A DNA stretch of 64,000 nt from Peromyscus leucopus (Eukaryota; Chordata; Mammalia; Rodentia; Cricetidae): positions 30,940,161-31,004,160 of the forward strand of contig NC_051071.1 of the NCBI RefSeq assembly GCF_004664715.2. The letters are read 5' to 3'. Below the pieces are notes generated by a model, which was not told the origin of the DNA, ran no database searches, and worked only from the letters and a program-made list of their open reading frames with translations. This document shows positions 1-10,899 of the stretch, in pieces; positions within the stretch are counted from its first letter, which is position 1; each line of letters opens with the position of its first letter. A program made the translations under genes and the position numbers.

Positions 1-3000
1 GCCATTCTAACAGGTGTAAGGTGGTATCTCAGAGTCATTTTGATTTGCATTTCTCTGATGATTAAGGATGTTGAGCATTTCTTTAAATGTCTTTCAGCCA
101 TTTGTAGTTCTTGTTTTGTGAATTCTCTGTTTAGCTCTTTAGCCCATTTTTTAATTGGACTGTTCAGTACTTTGATGTCTAGTTTCTTGAGTTCTTTATA
201 TATTGTGGAGATCAATCCTCTGTCAGATGTGGGGTTGGTGAAGATCTTTTCCCAATCTGTTGGCTGTCTTTTTGTCTTATTGACTGTGTCTTTTGCCCTG
301 CAAAAGCTTCTCAGTTTCGAGAGGTCCCATTTATTAATGGTTGTGCTCAGGGTCTGTGCTGTTGGTGTTTTATTTAGGAAATGGTCTCCGGTGCCAATGC
401 GTTCAAGAGTGCTTCCTATTTTCTTTTCTATTAAGTTTAGTGTAACTGAATTTATGTTTAGGTCTTTGATCCACTTGGACTTGAGTTTTGTGCATGGTGA
501 CAGATATGGATCTATTTGTAATCTTTTACATATTGACATCCAGTTATGCCAGCACCATTTGTTGAAGATACTTTCTTTGTTCCATTGTATAGTTTTGGCT
601 CCTTTGTCAAAAACCAGGTGTTCATATGTGCATGGATTAATGTCAGGGTCTTCAATTCGATTCCATTGGTCTGTATGTCGGTTTTTATACCAGTACCAAG
701 CTGTTTTTATTACTATAGCTCTATAGTAGAGTATGAGGTCAGGGATGGTGATGCCTCCAATGGTTGCTTTATCGTATAGGATTCTTTTAGCTATCCTGGG
801 TCTTTTGTTTTTCCATATAAAGTTGAGTATTTTTCTTTCCAAGTCTGTGAAGAATTGTGTTGGGATTTTGATGGGGATTGCATTGAATCTGTAGATTGCT
901 TTTGGTAAGATTGCCATTTTTACTATGTTAATCCTACCTATCCAAGAGCATGGGAGATCCTTCCATTTTCTGATTGATATCTTCTTCAATTTCTTTCTTT
1001 AGAGATTTAAAGTTCTTATCAAAAAGGTCCTTCACTTGTTTAGTTAGTGTTATCCCAAGGTATTTTATGTTATTTGTGGCTATTGTAAAGGGTGATGTTT
1101 CTCTGACTTCTTTCTCAGCCCTTTTATCATTTGTGTATAGGAGAGCTACTGATTTTTTTGAGTTGATCTTGTATCCTGCCACTTTACTGAAGGAGTTTAT
1201 TAGCTGTAGGAGTTCCCTGGTAGAGTTTTTGGGGTCACTTATGTATACTATCATATCATCTGCAAATAGTGAAAGTTTGACTTCTTCCTTGCCAATTTGT
1301 ATCCTTTTGATCTCCTTTTGTTGTCTTATTGCTCTAGCTAGAACTTCTAGTACTACATTGAATAAATATGGGGAGAGTGGTCAGCCTTGTCTTGTTCCTG
1401 AATTTAGTGGTATCGCTTTGAGTTTCTCTCCATTTAATTTGATGTTTGCTGTTGGCTTGCTATAAATTGCTTTTATTATGTTTAGAAATGTTCCTTGTAT
1501 TCCTGATCTTTCTAAGACCTTTATCATGAAGGGGGTGTTGGATTTTGTCAAAGGCTTTTTCAGCATCTAAGGAGATGATCATGTGGTTTTTTTCTTTCAG
1601 TTTGTTTATATGGTGTATTACATTGACTGATTTTCGTATGTTGAACCATCCTTGCATCCCTGGGATGAATCCTACTTGGTCGTGATGGATGATTGTTTTG
1701 ATGTATTCTTGGATTCGGTTTGCCAATATTTTGTTGAGTATTTTTGCATCAATGTTCATGAGGGAGATTGGTCTGTAGTTCTCTTTCTTTGTTGCATCTT
1801 TGTGTGGTTTGGGTATCAGGGTAATTGTAGCCTCATAAAAAGAGTTTGGTAGTGTTCCTTCTGTTTCTATTGTGTGGAACACTTTGAAGAGTATTGGTAT
1901 TAGTTCTTCTTTGAAAGTCTGGTAGAATTCTGTGCTGAAACCATCTGGTCCTGGGCTTTTTTTAGTTGGGAGACTTTTGATGACTGTTTCTATTTCTTTA
2001 GGGGTTATTGGTCTATTTAAATCGTTTATCTGGTCTTGATTTAATTTTGGTATGTGGTATTTATCCAGAAAATTGTCCATTTCTTCCTGGTTTTCCATTT
2101 TTTTGGAGTACAGGTTTTTGAAGTATGATCTGATGATTCTCTGGATTTCCTCGTTGTCTGTTGTTATGTTTCCTTTTTCATTTCTGATTTTGTGAATTTG
2201 GGTGCTCTCTCTTTGCCTTTTGGTTAATTTGGCTAGGGGTTTGTCTATCTTGTTGATTTTTTTCAAAGAACCAACTCTTTGTTTCATTGATTTTTTTTGT
2301 GCTGTTCTCTTGTTTTCTATTTTGTTGATTTCAGCCCTCAATTTGATTATTTCCTGGCGTCTATTTCTCCTGGGTGAGTTTGTTTCTTTTTGTTTTAGAG
2401 CTTTCAGTTGTGCTGTTAATTCATTGGTATGGGATTGCTCTATCTTCTTTATGTGTGCATTTAGAGCTATGAATTTTCCTCTTAGCACTGCTTTCATAGT
2501 GTCCCATAAGTTTGGGTATGTTGTACTTTCATTTTCATTGAATTCTAGGAACTCTTTAATTTCTTTCTTTATTTCTTCCTTGACCCATTGATGTTTCAGG
2601 TGGGCATTATTCAGTTTCCATGAGTTTGTGGGTTTTCTATAATTTTTGTTGTTATTGAGGTCTAACTTTAAGGCATGGTGGTCTGATAGGATACAGGAGG
2701 TTATTCCAATTTTTTTGTATCTGTTGAGATTTGTTTTGTGTCCAAGCTTGTGGTCAATTTTTGAGAAGGTTCCATGAGGTGCTGAGAAGAAGGTATATTC
2801 TTTTGTGTTATGATGGAATATTCTGTAGATATCTATTAGGTCCATTTGAGTCACAACATCTGTTAGGTCCTCTATTTCTTTTTTAAGTTTCAGTCTGGTA
2901 GATCTATCTTTTGGTGAGAGTGGTGTGTTAAAATCTCCCACTACTAATGTGTGGGGTTTGATGTGCCTTTTAAACTTTAGTAGTGTTTCTTTTATGAATG

Positions 3001-3237
3001 TGGGTGCTTTTGTATTTGGAGCATAAATGTTTAGAATCGAGACTTCATCTTGGTGGATTTTTCCCATGATAAATATGTAATATCCATCCTGGTCTCTTTT
3101 GATTGATTTTAGTTTGAAGTCTATTTTATTAGATATTAGGATAGCTACACCAGCTTGTTTCTTAGGTCCATTTGCTTGGAAAGCCTTTTCCCAGCCCTTT
3201 ACTCGGAGGTAGTGTCTGTCTTTGGAGTTAAGGTGTG
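1..3237 (-). pseudogene. L1 ORF2 (endonuclease/reverse transcriptase), broken and partial
   Basis: The longest open segment (3067-1460, 535 codons from its first Met) begins inside the endonuclease domain. It keeps NIYAPN (residues 13-18), GDFN (44-47) and SDHH (128-131). It continues into the RT domain with PGPDG (372-376), YRPISLMN (431-438) and the motif A segment AFDKI (505-509). The frame then shifts between about 1560 and 1460. A TGA at 1383-1381 interrupts the RQG..PLSP motif that precedes the FADD active-site segment (1255-1266). The start of the endonuclease, with its first catalytic Asn and Glu, is missing because of the deletion at 3234-3237. The C-terminal part is cut by the window edge. 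In a live L1 this protein nicks target DNA and reverse-transcribes L1 RNA; this copy cannot. Confidence 0.93.
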
Positions 3238-4263
3238 ATTGAGAGTTTTGCTGGGTATAATAGTCTGGGTTGGCATCCGTGGTCTCTTAGTGTCTGAATG
3301 AGGTTTGTCCATGATCTTCTAGCTTTCATAGTCTCTATTGAGTAGTCTGGTGTTATTCTGATGGGTTTGCCTTTATATGTTACTTGGTCTTTTTCCTTTT
3401 CGGCTCTTAATATTTTTTCTTTGTTCTGTGTGCTTAGTGTTTTGATTATTATGTGGTGAGGGGACTTTTTTTTTTGGATCCAGCCTATTCGGTGTTCTGT
3501 AAGCTTCTTGTATCTTCATATGTATTTCTTTCTTTAGATTAGGAAAGTTTTCTGCTATGATTTTGTTGAATATATTTTCTGTGCCTTTGAGTTGGTATTC
3601 TTCTCCTTCTTCTATCCCTATTATTCTTAGGTTTGGTCTTTTCATGGTGTCCCAAATTTCCTGGACGTTTTGTGTTACGACTTTTTTATCTTTAGTGTTT
3701 TCTTTGACTGACAAATCTATTTTCTCTATCGTGTCTTCAGTGTCAGAGATTCTCTGTTCCATCTCTTGCAATCGGTTGGTTATGCTTGTTTCTGTAGTTC
3801 CTGTTCGTTTTGTCAGGATTTCTATTTCCAGCATTCCCTCAGCATGTGTTTTCTTTATTGTCTCAAATTCATTTTTCAGATCTTGGAATTGTTTCTTTCA
3901 TCTGTTTAATTACTTTTTCTTGGCTTGATTTGATTTCTTCCCATTTTTTTTTCATTTTTTCTTCCATTTCTTTAAGGGAGTTTTTTATTTCCTCTTTAAT
4001 GGAGTTTTTCATTTCCTCTTTAAGGGAAGTTTTTATTTCCTCTTTAAGGGAGTTTTTCATTTCCTCTTTAAGGAAAGTTTTTATTTCCTCTTTAAGGTAG
4101 TTTTTCATTTCCTCTTTAAGGAATGTTTTTATTTCCTCATTGAGGGAATTTTTTATTTTTTCTTTAAGGGCCTCTATCATCTTCTTAAAGTCATTTTTAG
4201 GGTTTCTGTCATGGTATGTTTAAGTCTTGCAGGTGTAGAATCACTAGGTTCTGATGTTGCCAT
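3238..4263 (-). pseudogene. L1 ORF1 (RNA-binding coiled-coil protein), frameshifted, C-terminus deleted
   Basis: The start Met (ATG at 4263-4261, followed by ATSEPSDS) fits the L1 ORF1 start. A 1-nt loss near 4195 throws the frame. The coiled coil then reads openly at 4180-3869 and contains a 24-bp tandem array. A 1-nt gain near 3886 shifts the frame again. The segment 3834-3373 carries the RRM-like domain (RPNLRIIGIEEG). A third shift near 3395 leads into the C-terminal domain (KARRSW.., YPAKLSI). The gene ends abruptly at the deletion junction 3234-3237, so the C-terminal tail is gone. ORF1 proteins normally trimerise through the coiled coil and coat L1 RNA in the cytoplasm. Confidence 0.9.
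3971..4162 (-). repeat. 24-bp tandem repeat x8 inside ORF1 coiled coil
   Basis: Eight uninterrupted 24-bp units start at 3971, 3995, 4019, 4043, 4067, 4091, 4115 and 4139. Each encodes one octad of the type KEEIKTFL or KEEMKNSL on the minus strand. Two variants mostly alternate, giving a 48-bp (16-residue) higher-order period. The other near full-length L1 in this window (47000-47050) has about 170 bp less here, so this is an expansion of the length-variable coiled-coil segment known in rodent L1 ORF1. Confidence 0.93.
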
Positions 4264-5105
4264 ATAGGTCTTTATGTTGTTGCCTGCAATTTTGCACTGG
4301 CGTCTACTCATCTTTTCCTCTGTGCGGTGCAGGTGGTGTCTGTGCCTGAGAGTGCCTCTCTTGTTCTAATTTTTAGTCTTGGTTTAGTAGGGGTTCTTGG
4401 TTAAATTGGTGCTATTGGGCTGATTCTTCAGGGACAGCTGATTTCAGTCGGTGAATTATATACTTATGATTCTGGTGATCTGGTTTAGTGGCTGGGTAGC
4501 GCCTTCTTCTGTGTTCCCAGGTCACGTTTTGTTCATTTGTCAACTCCTCAGCTGATCTTGTTTCTTCAGACTTCAAACTGTAGGCATCTGAATCCTCTCC
4601 CAGAATGGTTTCAGCTGAGCGGGGTAGTCTCACCAACACCTCCAAGTTGTTGGGTTTCACAGGATCAGCAGCTGGGCCCTGGATTGTCCTCAGACAGAGT
4701 GTTCAGATTCGTTCTGGTTCCGACCCTCGGAGATAGCTTCTTCCCCAGGTGTTGGGGTTAGGGGCATCTCTGTTCCAAGCTGCGTCTGCTTGTCCCCGTC
4801 CCTGGGCCTGTCTACCTCTGCGGTCCGCCGCCGGCCTGTATGTCCCTGTCAGCTGCTGCTGGGTCTGTCTGCCTCTGGGGGCCGCCACCGGGCCTGTATG
4901 TCCCTGTTGGCCGCTGCTGCCGGGCCCGTCTACCTCCCTGGCTGCCGCCGCAGACCCCTGTGCCTGTCTACCTCTGTGGGCCGTCGCTGGGCCTGAATGT
5001 CCCTGTCGGCCGCTGCCACCAGGCCGGTCTACCTCTGTGGGCCGCCGCTGCAGGCCTACCTGCGTCTGCTTGTCTCTGCCGCTGGGCCTGTCTACCTCTG
5101 TGAAC
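4264..5105 (-). promoter_or_regulatory. L1 5' region with GC-rich tandem monomers
   Basis: Upstream of ORF1 lies about 0.5 kb of ordinary 5' UTR followed by a CpG-rich block (4785-5103). The block is made of about five imperfect units of roughly 58-60 bp. Each carries a core like CTGTCTACCTCTGTGGGCCG and many have TGTATGTCCCTGTCGGCCGC. Rodent L1s typically carry promoter activity in 5' tandem monomers, so this is the likely former promoter. Similarity ends abruptly near 5105, where AT-rich flank begins. Confidence 0.75.
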
Positions 5106-5529
5106 TATTGACCTTTTAACCAGATAATGTAGTTGTTCAGCACAGGTCTGGACATATTGTAAGCATTAAACACATGGTAGCTAAAATTCTGCCTCATTAT
5201 TTTATTATAAGAACATTCCATTTTCACTGTGATGGTTTAAAAAAATGAAGCACAAAGAATCAGTGAATGCAAACCAAGGGATCAGAGATGGATACCAACT
5301 ATAGGTAGATACAGTCTGGGTAGAGGCTCAAGGTCCAAGGTGAGAGAATATTCAGGACACTGAACTGTTTTCAGTCCATCCTCTTTGAGATTGCCAGGAA
5401 GCCCTGTATGGACTCTGCATAGAAGCTATGCTTGGAAGCTGGAAGAGGCAGTAGACACCCCTTGAGAGGTTGTATTAAGTCAAGCTCTTCACTCATATGC
5501 TCAGTTCTTAGGTTATATTGGAATAGTGG
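5106..5529. other. Unique AT-rich sequence, no feature seen
   Basis: This is the flank of the L1 5' end. I see no coding frame, SINE or simple repeat here. Confidence 0.6.
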
Positions 5530-5870
5530 CTTTAGTTTCCATTCCATTTAGCTTTGCCCTTTACTATGTGACTTTGTAAATTCTCTGACAAAAGATGGAA
5601 TCTTTTACCTACATCTTGAATCTGGGCTGGCTTTGTGAGTGGTTTCCCACTTCAAGTCTAGACATTAAGAGGGCCGTGTGCTTCTATTTCTCCACTCCTC
5701 TGCCATACTTCGAAGGACATGCACATTTGTTACTATGCTGAGTATGGTAGGCTAGGACTGAGTCACTCCACTTGAAGTCTGGGACATTGAGCTATCTTCA
5801 GGCTGTATGAGTCAGGCAAGTGAAGGGGGGACAGAGTCATCCACAGTGACAGCCTAAACACAAGAATAAC
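5530..5870 (+). mobile_element. Probable ancient MaLR (MLT1-like) LTR fragment
   Basis: The stretch around 5615-5720 (gaatctgggctggctttgtg, later agagggccgtgtgcttctat) resembles MLT1-type MaLR LTRs as I remember them. The copy is old and degraded, and the boundaries are approximate. Confidence 0.4.
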
Positions 5871-7265
5871 AAATGCTTATGGCACATGAGGTTTGCTGTG
5901 TTTTTTCTTATGTCCCATTGCTGTGTAGAAAGATAAATGAAAAGTGACCTTGGTAATAGAATTTTATGTTCTTCTCCACCTTACATTCACTCACTCACTC
6001 ACTCACCCAACATGGACTGGCTGTATACCATGTACTATTGTGTACTAAGCATTGTTGTACAAAGAGGAGATGACATTTTTTTTTTCAGCAGGAAAATGTG
6101 CATAGAGATGAGATTGTGCTATGAGAAGGGAGATATTTTCTATGTTATTTAGCAAAGCATTTTCATGACCTAGAACAGAAGGCTGTATCTTAGTGGGTAT
6201 TTGTTGTCTTAGGATGACATATGACACAAGACATATGCATTGCCACATACGCATGTGTGTGCATTTTCCTGTGTGTATGTATGTTATTTGTGTCTTTGTT
6301 CCAGAATACAAACTTACTATTTGACAGGAGTAGGTAGCCCCATTTCTTCTGCTCTGTTCTTGGCTGGTGGGAATGACTTGTCCTATTCTCTCATGTGCTC
6401 ATTTTTTTTCTCCTTCTTCATACAATGTCACAGGAGAAACCGCAGTGTGCTATAAATGTGCCTCTATAATAGAATATAGATGCATAAATCAAAACAGCTT
6501 CTAATGGGTGTCTGCAGTAATAAATGCTACGGAGGCTGCCCAACTGGCAGTGTAAGAGAGATCACACAAACCACTGCCTGCAGAAAACACAGCATCACGA
6601 ATAACCTCAACCTTGAATTATTTATATATTTTAGGCCCTATTTTCTCTTGTCTATTATGAAAGCCTGACAATGATTTTCACTGAGAGCTGGGGGTGCCTG
6701 GGTTTGGCTCTAAAATAAAAACAACTGCAGATAATTGTGGACTCACTGTCAGGGTAAGGACGGCTGTTTTCCATGGGGATTCAACAGGGCAGGCAGTGTG
6801 ACACTGCAGTGTAAGTGGACTGTAAGTGGACACTGCAGAGCACTCAGGAGAGGACTACTACTTTTATGCCAGCATGGGTCTCTCCAGGGCTGTTATGAAC
6901 CACCTCTGGGACAAGCTGGCATAGGTAGAGCCAGAGGGTCTGCCTCCTCCCTCTCTATCTCTCTCTTACCATGGATCTGTGGTCTAGATCACATTCATGC
7001 TGTAGGTTTGAACCTAAGGTTTTGTTACATATTAAAAACAAAGCAAAACCAAACAATAACGAATAGAACCTCCCACCCCGGTGATTTCAATGCAAAAACA
7101 AATTTGTAAATCACTAGCAAGTCTGATCTTTGAAGCTTTTCAAGTGGACCTCTTGTCCTGCTGCCCACTCAAGTCTTTCAGAGCCTTAAGAAAGTGTAAA
7201 TGCCAGAACTTGGATCCAGATCCACTGCAGGTGTCTGTAGATGGTTCTGAACACCAAGATTTTCA
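5871..7265. other. Unique sequence with a short TCAC repeat
   Basis: There is a short (CACT)n tract at about 5986-6006. I see no convincing coding exon; the open frames here lack homology that I recognise. Confidence 0.55.
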
Positions 7266-7615
7266 TTATCTAGGTTCCTTAGTTCACTGTCCACTCTTGA
7301 TAACAAGGTACCATAGACTGTTCAGTTACAAAGAAAAGAGTTCTGTTTTGGATCATGGTTTGTGTTCACGGCTTAGGGTACTTGAGGATTGCTTCTTATA
7401 GTAGCATCATTGGGTGGCCCAGGATGTCACATGTTATGACATGGAGTGTGCCCTGGTCTCTCCTCCTTCTCTTAAAGAGCCAACAAGAGTCATTTACTCA
7501 ATCATGAGCTGCAACTCTGATGGTCTGTTCTAATTCTAATTATTCTCCAAAGACCCCCACCTCTCAGTACCATTTTCTTAGTGCCTCCCCTGCGTTTTAA
7601 TTTGAATATGAGTGC
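7266..7615 (+). repeat. Ancient mammalian interspersed repeat, copy 1
   Basis: The order of landmarks (taacaaggtaccatagactg; ggatcatggtttgtgttcac; cctcctt..ttaaagagcc; ccaaagacccccacctc) matches a widespread old mammalian repeat whose formal name I cannot give with confidence. Two more copies in the window are at 24525-25010 and 60525-60784. Confidence 0.5.
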
Positions 7616-7819
7616 TCAGCAGGGGATTGGTGACAAAGTGAAGACCGAGACAGGCTCTATCTTCTTGCAATTTGCTGTTTAGTAGAAAGCTCCAGAAAAT
7701 AAATACGTAACTGAAATCTGGAGAATTTGTGTTGATATGAGAAAGTGAGGTGCTGTGAGATACACACCAGTAATGATAATAACAAAGTGAATACTATTTG
7801 TTGGTGAAATGACATCATC

Positions 7820-7965
7820 TCAGTCCTCTTTAAGGTTGAGGCACTGTATTAAAGAACTCATACAAAATCTTTTATCAAATTCTCACTATCGTTTGGTACA
7901 AATGTTCTCTAGAGTGGGGAAATGACTTTCCCAAGGTTGCCCAGCACACAGTAGAGTGTAGGAGG
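7820..7965 (+). repeat. MIR SINE relic
   Basis: The order runs from a regulatory-looking ggcactgtattaaa segment, through a tctcact and ggaaatgac core, to ccaaggttgcccagcacaca and tagagtgtagg. It fits the MIR core consensus. Confidence 0.65.
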
Positions 7966-8122
7966 GGTGTCTCTTACTCACTGAGTCACAATGATATCTT
8001 CACACTTTGTATCCTTCCGGGTGTTCTGCAGAGTGGCAGGGACTGGGGAATGTCAGAGCACATGTTGAGGAAAGAAAGTTTCCCAATGAAGGCATGCACC
8101 AGCCTGATGTGGGTCCCCATAT

Positions 8123-8124
<2 letters not shown>

Positions 8125-8166
<42 letters not shown>

Positions 8167-8183
8167 ACACAAACACACTCACA
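8125..8183 (+). repeat. (AC)n microsatellite
   Basis: A perfect (AC)18 runs from 8125 to 8160 and is followed by interrupted AC-rich sequence to about 8183. An oppositely oriented GT array lies 120-145 bp downstream. Confidence 0.97.
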
Positions 8184-8299
8184 ATCTGTTATAGGTAGAA
8201 ATGACTGAACAGTCAGGTACAAAGGCAACTGATGATACAGGCTATGCCATCCTGACATGAGAATGCAGTTTCTGACTCTCCCTTGGGGACTCTTTCTTT

Positions 8300-8300
<1 letters not shown>

Positions 8301-8348
<48 letters not shown>
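8301..8348 (+). repeat. (GT)n microsatellite
   Basis: After a GTGC start, a perfect (GT)22 runs from 8305 to 8348. It is complementary to the upstream AC array. Apparent Val-Cys and Thr-His open frames across it are artefacts. Confidence 0.97.
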
Positions 8349-8350
<2 letters not shown>

Positions 8351-8359
8351 ACTCTTCAG

Positions 8360-8721
8360 AACAGGATGGTTTGATTTGCAAAAAAATGCTTCTGCTGGTC
8401 CTTTATTACCATTATTTTTCATTATTCCATCTACTCAGTTCATGACCCTCTCTTCTTTTAACCATCACTGATACTTTACCTAGGCATTATAAAACACTAA
8501 TTTTGAGGGATCAGTCACATAAATTCTCAGCTTACATTGTATATTCTGCCTTAACAATGTTGTGATGACAAGAACTTTTGAAATAAAGCATCCCCTGAAC
8601 CTCACTACTTGAATGGTTGCTGAAAGACTTGGTCTGAAGTGGATCTTTGAGGAATACAAGCTACTATCTTAGGACTTGTTCCTTCACTGAAGTGGAGCCT
8701 CCAGCCCCCAGATGGGACAAG
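8360..8721. other. Unique sequence, nothing recognised
   Basis: I see no coding frame or recognisable repeat between the GT array and the LTR fragment. Confidence 0.55.
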
Positions 8722-8815
8722 ACAACATATAGATGAATGGGTTAATTTAAGTTATAAGACCTAGTGGACAAGCTTAGACTATATTTTATAATTAATATAT
8801 ATATATTTTTGTGAG
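8722..8815 (+). mobile_element. Fragment of family B LTR
   Basis: The landmarks catatagatgaatgggttaa, tttaagttataag and ataattaatata match, in order, the middle of the family B LTRs at 14364-15262 and 41442-41819. Both ends are missing. Confidence 0.65.
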
Positions 8816-9984
8816 CTGGTGGCCAATCTGCATTGACTCCTGTCATCCTGCAGTGCTCTGTAATTGGTAGACTGCCTGCTTGGTGCTTCTCACTCTGTCT
8901 GTCTTGTTTGACTTTGGTCTTATGAGGCCTGGTAGGACTTCAAAGTGGCTAGGGATCATGCCATCAAGCTCTCATTGGAGGGAGCTGTTTGTCTTCTCAT
9001 TTGGAGATGGTTGTCAGGGTTTTCATGTTGGCTTTGTTCATTTCTAGAGAAGAGTAGTAGGGTATCTTGAATGTATTCCTGTAGGGGTCTTGACTTTTTA
9101 TGACTAATGAGAAATTACCCTTGATGCCTGCCTTTATCTTCAATTGTTCAGCAATTAGGCAATGACGCTATATGTTGAAAACATTATTACAGCCTCTGGA
9201 GGGAGCTCAAGGCCTTTTACCACCTTGTGCATCCACTCTGCAAAGAGGAAGGGAATCTGTGAGATTTAGGGTTGAATGACAGATACAGAAAAAACTGCAT
9301 GTAAGATATATGGGAACATTTAATGGGAAAGAAAAGGGAAAGCTTGGATTGTTGTCTTGATAACTGAGTGGTTAACAGTTCACCTTTGAAGGGCCAGAGA
9401 GTGGTGTCTTTCCTATTTGTTAGGCAGAAATCTGTAGGCCAGTTGGCTACAGGAATGAGTGGGGCAGCTGAAGTCAGTTCTGCCTAGTTTGGCACAATGA
9501 CAGCAGAGGGTTTTTGATCTCTTCTCTCTCCCTTGGAGTGGGAAGATCTGAGGTTAGTTTCAGTGCTCAGACAAAGTCACAGTATTAACGAGAATCCCCA
9601 TGGCCAGCCTACCCCTGTGTCACAGATTATTCCAGGAGTTGTGGGGGTTTGATGGGATCTCAGTCCCAATCATCTCTCAGCTCTATTAGAAAACAGAGAC
9701 ATAAGTACATGCAAAAGGAATCAGTCTATTCTGCCACTGACTGTAAATTCCCAGAATTCCAGCTTCTCCAGCTAAATGCAAGCATCATACTTACCCAACA
9801 AGCTATCAGGAGATTCATACGAACATTGGTATGAAAACACCTAGCCTGATATACATCACTGTGTAGTTGTTTGTTATGTGTTCACTGTATTAACAGGCAT
9901 GGGTCTGGGTACCTAATGATATTGGCTGCTGTTAATGAGTCCTATGTGACAGATGACTAGTACTGTGTTATTTCATCTCACCAC
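8816..9984. other. Unique sequence, nothing recognised
   Basis: This is about 1.2 kb without a convincing gene or repeat. Short open frames such as 9649-9834 have no recognisable homology. Confidence 0.5.
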
Positions 9985-10135
9985 TTCAGCACTTCCACTA
10001 GGTGCATCCTCATCATCCCATTCTCCACATGCTGCCACAGAAGCTAGAGAGGCTAAGGGAAAATTCTGGGGTCACATAGCTAGTAGATGTTTGGGCTGGA
10101 ATTTGAATCCATGTTGGTCTGTTATGTTATGGTAA
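9985..10135 (+). repeat. MIR SINE relic
   Basis: The segment gaggctaagggaaaattc, then gtcacatagctagtagatg and ggaatttgaatccatg, corresponds to the MIR 3' half in the expected order. Confidence 0.75.
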
Positions 10136-10899
10136 TGCTTTCCACGTCCAAAAATGGCCTAGAGTCCATCATATGCAAACTTCAGCTCCTTTATGGAGGC
10201 TACCATTGGACCTTGTGTGCTACAGGTCCTGCATGGGGAGGTATGGACTGAGGGTGTGGTGATGGCCAGTCTTAGAGCATCACAGAGATGCATGCTTCTG
10301 TTGCAAGCAGCAGCTGTAGAGTAGCTCTCTCCTCCATGGATTCAGAAGACGCTGATGTATCTGAGTGCCACTTTTTAATCAAGGGGACTATCCATCTCCT
10401 GTTGTCATTTGATCTTGAAACAACAGCCACAAATCTCTAGGCAACACAGACGTGATACCGGCAAAATGAAAGGGGAGGTAGCAGCATCTTGCTCTCATTA
10501 ATGGGTGAGGAGAACACACACAGCTCAGCCTCAAGTGTTTGGGGAATGTGGTATTTTTAGAAAAGAACATTTTGTGATTTAGTTGTTTGATTTCTGAGAA
10601 GGCTTTCTTTTAACTTTTTTTTCAGGAAGTTTCAGGATCAAAAGGGAATGATAGATTGACCAAAAACAATCAATCAACAAACACATAGTGAGGGCCTTCT
10701 GTGTGCAGAGCACAGAGGTAGAAACAGAGTTAGAAAATGGTTAGGTTTTGTCCTTGCTCTCTCATGTGCTTCAGACCTATTAAGAAAGATTGCAACATTG
10801 TGTAGGTCCAGAGCCCAGATAAAGCAGTTGGATTTACTCTGGTTCACTGCAAGAATAATATCCAGAGAGGTGAAAAGCATAGAGCCTTGAAAAACATGG
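10136..10899. other. Unique sequence, nothing recognised
   Basis: I find no coding exon, SINE or simple repeat that can be supported. Confidence 0.5.

Larger units (their letters stand above)
1..5105 (-). mobile_element. LINE-1 element, minus strand, 3' end outside window
   Basis: The minus strand carries, in order, a GC-rich 5' region with tandem monomers (about 5105-4264), ORF1 (4263-3238) and ORF2 (3237 to the left edge). ORF2 shows L1 endonuclease and reverse transcriptase motifs, including FADD at 1255-1266. The element is dead: there are frameshifts in both ORFs, a stop in the RT domain and an internal deletion at 3234-3237. The poly(A) end and 3' target-site duplication lie left of the window. 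Retention of a 5' region implies that the insertion was full length or nearly so. Confidence 0.95.

Noticed and set aside
40..726. Plus-strand 228-codon frame with hydrophobic stretches
   Set aside because: It is the antisense of L1 ORF2. T-rich antisense strands of A-rich L1 genes give Phe/Leu/Ser-rich frames that mimic membrane proteins.
3971..4162. CRISPR-like regular repeat
   Set aside because: The units are head-to-tail with no spacers, inside a eukaryotic L1 ORF1.
4749..5111. Cys/Pro-rich 120-codon frame and its overlapping partners
   Set aside because: They are translations of the GC-rich tandem 5' block of the L1; all frames stay open because of the repeat, not because of coding selection.
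7986..8445. Thr-His and Val-Cys repeat proteins on both strands
   Set aside because: They are pure microsatellite translations of the AC/GT arrays.
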